64,000 nt of DNA, from assembly GCF_965638725.1 (NCBI RefSeq), contig NC_134982.1, forward strand, positions 40,228,799 to 40,292,798. Reading direction: 5' to 3'. Below are positions 58,261 through 64,000 of the stretch, one piece after another. The notes under the pieces were generated by a model. That model worked only from the letters and a program-made list of their open reading frames with translations, made no database searches and was not told the origin of the DNA. Source of the stretch: Aptenodytes patagonicus (lineage: Eukaryota; Chordata; Aves; Sphenisciformes; Spheniscidae). Position numbers and translations under genes: made by a program. Position 1 is the first letter of the stretch; every line of letters begins with the position of its first letter.

Positions 58261-61200
58261 CCCCTGCTCCCCTTACCTTTCCGGATACGCACAAAGTCAC
58301 CTCGATGTCTTTGTCAGCTAGGAAGCATAAAAGAAAAAAAACCCCAAAACTAAACCATCTCAAAGTACGACACACCTTGACGAGGTTGTAAAAGCTCTCT
58401 TTTTGTAAGATAAAATGCTCTAAGACGCTGTAAAGTACTCAAAACAATAGTAGCTCCTGCTGGCAAAGAAATGCAAACGGTGTCTCGATTATTGGGGAAA
58501 TTTTTGAAAGACGTGTTAATTTGCACGAGAGATAAGACCGGGTGATAGGGCTAACGGATGCCATTTTGTTATAACTTTAGTTTTCTAGTCATTTGTTGAG
58601 TCAGAAAAGGGCTTGATGGCCCCATAGGAATGAGATAAAGCGGGGGGAGGGAGACCCAACTATATCTGAGTCCACTGAATGGAAGAGGAAGCAAAAGTTA
58701 CTCAAATAGCGGGGTGGGGGGGACTAGCTGAAAAAGTCCAGTCCTCTACAGTATTTTGGTAAACTGTTTTCTGTTACCGTAGGTATGGAAAGCAGATTTG
58801 GGATGTAGCTACGCTATATACTTGTACGCTAAAGTTGACAGACCCCCATCGTGTGACTCATTCTTATGTGCTGGGCCCTTTTTGTCAATATAATAACAAG
58901 CATAATTTTTACATGACAGGTTCTTGAAAGGAGTGGGTGATATTTAGAGTATTTCTTCTTGTTTACTGTTTTCATATCTTGGGTTGTTTTGTTTTCCAGG
59001 ACTAGTATTTGAGCGGGAGGTTGGTCTAGATGACGCCTTGATGTCTCTTCCAACCTGAATTCTCAATTCAGTTTGGCCATACCAAAGGCTTTATGTTAGT
59101 TATTACTATTAGCGCAACAGCCAACTGTTATTTACTTATACCAGTGATGTAATTGTATCCTCAGGCCTTAGAAGCTGGGAACATCTTTCTCAACCTCATG
59201 CTCAACTGTGACTCTGGGTTGCTTTTGAATACTACAGTTTCGGTAAACACATAACAAAAGGATATGACTCAAATTTCTGGTGCAGAAATTGAATTAAATT
59301 ACCTCCGCCTCAAAGAAATAACTCTGAATTTAAGTGAAATTACGTATCTTGGGAGTTAAAAATAATGTAATTGGAAATGCCTGTACGAGTAAGGCAATAA
59401 CGTACTTTCAGATGAATCCAGATCAAAGTTCTTGTCTTCTGGAGACATGTGGACTTAACTTCATTCTTTGTGTGTAGTTCTTCTGATTTCAGTGAATTAT
59501 TCATTCGGCTAGAAGGTTGCAATTCAACATGAAAGGGTGGAGGATTATGGTTCAAAGAATTTTTCTGAGAAAACTTTCAAGAAGATAATAAGCTAAGCTG
59601 ATGTGCTTTATGTAGAGGATCAGTATATTTTTCTTATTGTTCCTTCTCTGTTTTTTGTTCTTAAATGTCATTTTAAACCAGTCTAGCTATTGCAATGAAC
59701 ATGCCCTTCTCAGTAGCACATATGTAATGTTGGAGATACTAACTGGTCAAATTTCCAGACTGAGGCTGCAACGAAAATTGCAGCAATTGCACCTTACTCT
59801 CTGGTGGCTAGTTTTCAACTCTGTGCTGCTGTATGCTGTCACAGGAGTTTGAGAAACTGCAGTATGACTTGACCTGATAAAATGATTCGCTGCTGCCAAA
59901 AGGGGCAGTATCCCTTGTCCCGGCTTTGACCTGTCTCTCTAGAGTCCTTATGACTGTGCTCAGCCAACTTGACTTGCTAAACTGACAAAAATCAAATCTA
60001 GCAAAATCTATACAGGTCTCTTCGAGGTTAGCAAGTTAAATGAGCTTTGTGGCAGGCCTGATGATTGCTACAACAAGGTGGAGGGCAGAACTGTGCTGGG
60101 TGAGGAGAAGGAAGAGGAAAGAAAAAAATAGACTTCTTTCTCTTGGCAGTAGATTCACCTTTTTTATGGAACTTTCATTTTGGGGAAATGGAAGAGTTAT
60201 TTTTAGCTTGGATCAGTTATGTGATCAAATTCACAGTACTCATACTTGAGGGGAATATGCTGTTAAAAGAAGGTAGTTTAGTACCTTAGTGTGGCTGCCA
60301 GAACTCTGGTATGGTCCCGCTGTGACTTTTACCGTTCTTTCAGAAACAATTGATTTTGAGGATCCCTATTCCCACTCCACATCTCGTTATTTCTGTATTC
60401 GTAGTTTACCACAGCATTCAGCTATTCATTCAGTTTAAACTGGATTTGTGAAACAATCTGGCTAGTTTTGATGGGTTTGGGGGCTGGTTGTTCATTAAAT
60501 TTTGTAGATCCATGTATTGAGGTAGTGATCACCTGTGCTGGAAATGAAGGGCTGAGGATGAAACTGCAAGAAGAAAACAATGGTCCCCTTAAACTGCAAT
60601 GTTAAAAAGAGTGGTAATGTAGAACTAGAGCTTAAAACAAACATTTTGCCTGAAAAATTCTTGAAAATTTGTTCTCTAGTAAGGAGTTACAAAGTGATCA
60701 CTTTCTGTGTCTAAAGAAATGAATAATTGTAATTGGAGTAGCTTAGAGTGAATTATTTCTATTTACTGCATGTATTGCTTCTAAATATCTAAAGACCTGA
60801 AACTTTTTGCTTTTTAGAACAAATATGCATGAACGAGTGAACAGAACAGAGAGGCAGTTTAAATCTCTCCCAGCTAACCAACAGAGTCTTCTTCCTCAAT
60901 TCCTTCCTCACCTTGACAAGATTCGGAAGTGCATTGATCATAATCAAGAGATACTACAGACCATTGTGAATGACTGCGTTCATATGTTTGAAAATAAAGA
61001 ATATGGAGAAGACGTATGTTAAAATGGACTTTTTCATACATCAAAATTAAATTCTGTACGCTTTGGGATTTTCTACATTTGTTTTTCACACCTTTAGGCC
61101 TCCAACTTTCTTTCCTTTTGCCTTCTTTATTTTCTCCTTTCTTACTTCCTGTTTGCTTACATTTTCTCACTCTTGGCTTTCACATCTTGTAGAGCTGATG

Positions 61201-62160
61201 TTTAATAAAACTATTTGTTGTTAGTAAACTTACGAAAACTAATTGTGAATCTGGCAAATTGCAGTAATCACTTACTGTAAAAAAAGCAGTTTTTCACTCC
61301 AGAGTTCTAGCTCTACCACGGTTACATTTTAAAGTTATTTTTTCAGTTAACTATGTAGAGCATAGATGGTATTGTCTGTCTTACTGTAGGTTATTATATG
61401 TTATGGTATTCTAAATCAGTTACAATTTTAGATAGGCCAAATATTTTTAATGGTATCTGTAAAAACTTTTTCACTACTTACCTGCTTTTTCAGTGTGGCA
61501 TCTCTATCAAAAAAATTGCACTCAGACTTAAAAGACTGGCAGAGATGGAAACTGAAGTCCTTATTTGGTATCTGCAGGCAAGGTACAGTAATGGGCAGCT
61601 CTAATGTGAGCTTCTCAGTGTTGCCTCATCAGTACCTAAAGGGATCCTCTTCTCAGGGTAAGCAGTTCAGCCTCTGCACTAGCTCAGCCCCAGTCCTTCT
61701 CTGAATAAAGGACTACCAGTTGTGCTCTGCTATGCCATACTATGTATGGTTTTGTGATGTGGAACCTGGTCTCTTGGGTGCCGAACTGAGACCAGCAAAC
61801 TCAATTTGTTTAGGATTCTAGGTTGGATTTGAGCCCTGGTCCCAGGAGTGAAAGGCGAGTGCTTTGTCAGCTAAAACTCCCAACAGCCCTTATAGCATGG
61901 CTTTTGTCTGTGTATAATTTACTTCCCCCCCCCTCCAAGATTAAAGATACTTAGTACGTTTTCCACTAACTTTTTTTCCCCCCCCACTTTAATTAGGGAA
62001 GAGGGAAGATTACACCAGCTTCAACATTTGACATGGATAAATTAAAATCTACTTTGAAACAATTTGTGAGAGACTGGAGCGAAGAGGGAAAGCCTGAGAG
62101 AGATTCCTGCTACCAGCCAATCATTAGTGAAATTGTAAAGAATTTTCCAAAAGAAAGATG
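57658..62160 (+). CDS. CARNMT1: CARNMT1, carnosine N-methyltransferase 1 (5' part, exons 1-3)
   Basis: CARNMT1 transfers a methyl group from S-adenosylmethionine to the histidine ring of carnosine, forming anserine. Exons: 57658-58007, 60818-61013, 61997-62160; 710 nt, about 236 codons, ending mid-codon at a GT donor. Exon 1 encodes an Ala-, Glu- and Arg-rich low-complexity start and then [20 protein letters not shown]. Exon 2 has [31 protein letters not shown] and [10 protein letters not shown]. Exon 3 has [40 protein letters not shown] and KNFPKERW, all typical of the N2227-type family. The SAM-binding core is not in the window. The start is the first in-frame ATG; the N-terminal part is poorly conserved in general, so an alternative start cannot be excluded. 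Confidence 0.95.
58008..60817 (+). other. CARNMT1 intron 1
   Basis: About 2.8 kb. It contains a CR1-like 3' tail near 59.01-59.07 kb and otherwise no recognised gene or RNA. Confidence 0.7.
59011..59071 (+). mobile_element. CR1-like LINE 3' tail fragment
   Basis: GGGAGGTTGGTCTAGATGAC followed shortly by TCTCTTCCAACCTGAATTCT matches the conserved 3' end of avian CR1 elements (plus orientation). Only this tail is recognisable. Confidence 0.7.
60818..61013 (+). CDS. CARNMT1: CARNMT1 coding exon 2
   Basis: 196 nt after acceptor TTTTTAG. It encodes [20 protein letters not shown] through [12 protein letters not shown] and ends in phase 0 at GAC/GTATGT. Confidence 0.95.
61997..62160 (+). CDS. CARNMT1: CARNMT1 coding exon 3
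   Basis: 164 nt after acceptor TTTAATTAG. It encodes [20 protein letters not shown] to NFPKER and two bases of Trp; the donor is TG/GTAATC. Confidence 0.94.
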
Positions 62161-64000
62161 GTAATCGTGTTTTAAGACTTATTTTTATGTGAGCATATAA
62201 TGTTGCACGAATCTAACAAAGTTTTTATGGAGTAATGAAAAGCTTGGATTTAAAAATACAGAAATTACTGTGAATGCAGTGGAATTTATTTTTTAATCAA
62301 GAAAGTTTTTGTTTCTAATACAAGGTGTTGGAAAAGAGCATAATCATAAACTTCACAAAGGAATACCAGGTAAACCAGGAATAATTTTTTTTCTTTTCCT
62401 GCAGCTTGATGTAACGGGATATCTGTTAACTTTTCAAGTAAGAGACCTCAGGAGGTTGTGAAGTTAACTCAGTTGTGCTCAGTGAGGTAAAGTTTGCAGG
62501 TTAGCAGATTCTCAGAGTGCGTGTGGTGCGGGTAAAGGGAAGGACCCTTACGACAGCAGCAAGTATGAGTATTGCCCTTCATGGTGGAAGGAGGAAGGAG
62601 CGAAGAAGACTTACCTCTAGTGCAATTTTATTGCACTAAGAATTTACCCTGCAAATACTTAATTCTAGACTTGGTTTCAGGCAGATGTTACAAGGCAAGT
62701 CTTTGAGGGTAGCTTTGTAACTGCATTGGCTTGTTAACACCACAAAAATACTAATCGGTGAGAGGTTTTTTAGGTAACTTTAAGTAGAAGTATACTGGTA
62801 GAATCTCAGAGGATACTACTGCTGTAAGAATTCTGTGTTTAATGGTTCTGCCATTTAGTGACCCCAGTCATCAGTTTAAACTTAACACTCTTATAATGGG
62901 AAAATTTGTGAACTTTGTACTCATAAATGTAATAGGTCAGAACTTAGGTTTGCTATAGCTGGATGTTACTGTGGGTTTTCTTCTTTCTCAGTAATTGCTA
63001 ATAATGCACTTGTACCGATTTGAAAATACTTTCCACTAGCCATCTTTTAATTTTCGTTAGTAAAGACTGTTAGTGGTGGCAGAACATGGAGTGGATATGG
63101 TTGATTGGTTTCTTTTTTGCCCTGAGCTAACTTATCTCAAGGTGGATGCACCACTAAAGATGTTTTATCTGAAGGTGAACTTCCTGCAATGTTTTTAGTG
63201 CTAATAGTGCCCTACATAAGATAAAAATGAATTAAATACTGCAGGTTACCTGATGTACTTCTGATGCGCAGATCTGTAGAAAAGTCATGGTTAGTTTTGA
63301 AAGTAATTCTAATCTTCAAGGAAGCAGTTCACCTTTTTCTCTGTATGCTAGTTTTTAAAGCATTTTGGTTATGGAAGAGGTAACATGTCAAATCTTAAGA
63401 GTTACATGACTGAAGTTGGAAAGTCTTGACTTCTACATTTATCATCAATTAACTCTATTTCAAAACCGCCACAGGTATTGAGGTATTAGGAAGCAACATG
63501 TGGTAGCAGGTTGGGTGAATCTGAAATTGATAGCTTTGTGCTTCTTTACCACCAGAATTGGTGGTGGTTGTTGTCAAGCACAACTAATGTGACAGTGTTT
63601 CTGTCCCTGTTGTGATGGCTCTGAAATACCAGTTGGGTTTTTTTTGTCTCTACAGAAATCTCAAAACATCACTGTATGGATCAAACATCTCTACTACAAG
63701 TTTGAGTTTGTCAAATGAAACTTTTTTTTTAATTTGTGTGTTACATACATACCTATTGAAAAGTTTAATATTCCTGATCATTATGGACCTGTCATAGCAT
63801 TTATGTAAAACCTTTTCTCTGTTCACGTATTGTTACTTACTGTCGTCAGCCCATACTTTTTCCTAGTGAGCGAAGGCTCTCCTACTTAGGTGTATTTATC
63901 TCTTTGAGGCAGGAAGCAGAGTCATTCAGAAGGGCCTGTTCTCTTTGTGTATTATCAGGCTTAACTGGCAGTGCCACCTCACCCTTGTGCAAGAAGGAAC
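62161..64000 (+). other. CARNMT1 intron 3, running off the window
   Basis: No further CARNMT1 exon (the next should begin near a DPSKVNILVPGAGLGR-type sequence) was found before the right edge. Sequence is AT-rich with no other recognised feature. Confidence 0.7.

Noticed and set aside
1-64000. Bacterial-type features (operons, CRISPR arrays, insertion sequences, phage)
   Set aside because: Spliced vertebrate genes and avian repeats throughout rule out a prokaryotic source; no regularly spaced repeat array of CRISPR type exists.

Overview
The window is vertebrate nuclear DNA, most likely avian. Genes are split into many short exons with GT-AG introns, there are two CpG islands, and the dispersed repeats are of bird type: a CR1 LINE fragment, a CR1-like 3' tail and two nested endogenous-retrovirus solo LTRs. 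Three single-copy protein genes are recognised by exon-by-exon translation: OSTF1 (minus), NMRK1 (plus) and the 5' part of CARNMT1 (plus). The order CARNMT1-NMRK1-OSTF1 matches the conserved block at human 9q21, which in birds lies on chromosome Z. The species cannot be fixed from the sequence.

Layout. 1-24.3 kb is AT-rich sequence downstream of OSTF1 with no recognised gene; it holds one exon-like open segment, a triple 31-bp repeat next to a T29 tract, and small palindromes. 25.3-43.0 kb is OSTF1: ten coding exons that join without a frame break into a 214-residue SH3/ankyrin protein. About 42.5-43.6 kb is a CpG island between OSTF1 and NMRK1, which diverge, so it is probably a shared bidirectional promoter. 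45.5-51.1 kb is NMRK1, with seven coding exons. 52.8-54.4 kb is a solo LTR (TSD ATGGT) with a second LTR-like element (TSD CCATG) inserted in it, followed at 54.7-55.5 kb by an old CR1 fragment. 57.3-58.3 kb is a second CpG island holding CARNMT1 exon 1; exons 2 and 3 follow, and the methyltransferase core lies beyond the right edge.

The three genes do not form one pathway. OSTF1 is a cytoplasmic adaptor, NMRK1 makes nicotinamide mononucleotide from nicotinamide riboside, and CARNMT1 methylates carnosine. The most unusual observation is inside NMRK1: about 245 bp carrying the start-codon exon and its upstream flank is present twice, 2,088 bp apart in direct orientation with about five differences. 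The second copy lies between coding exons 3 and 4, where its use would stop translation. No wholly new biological system was found.
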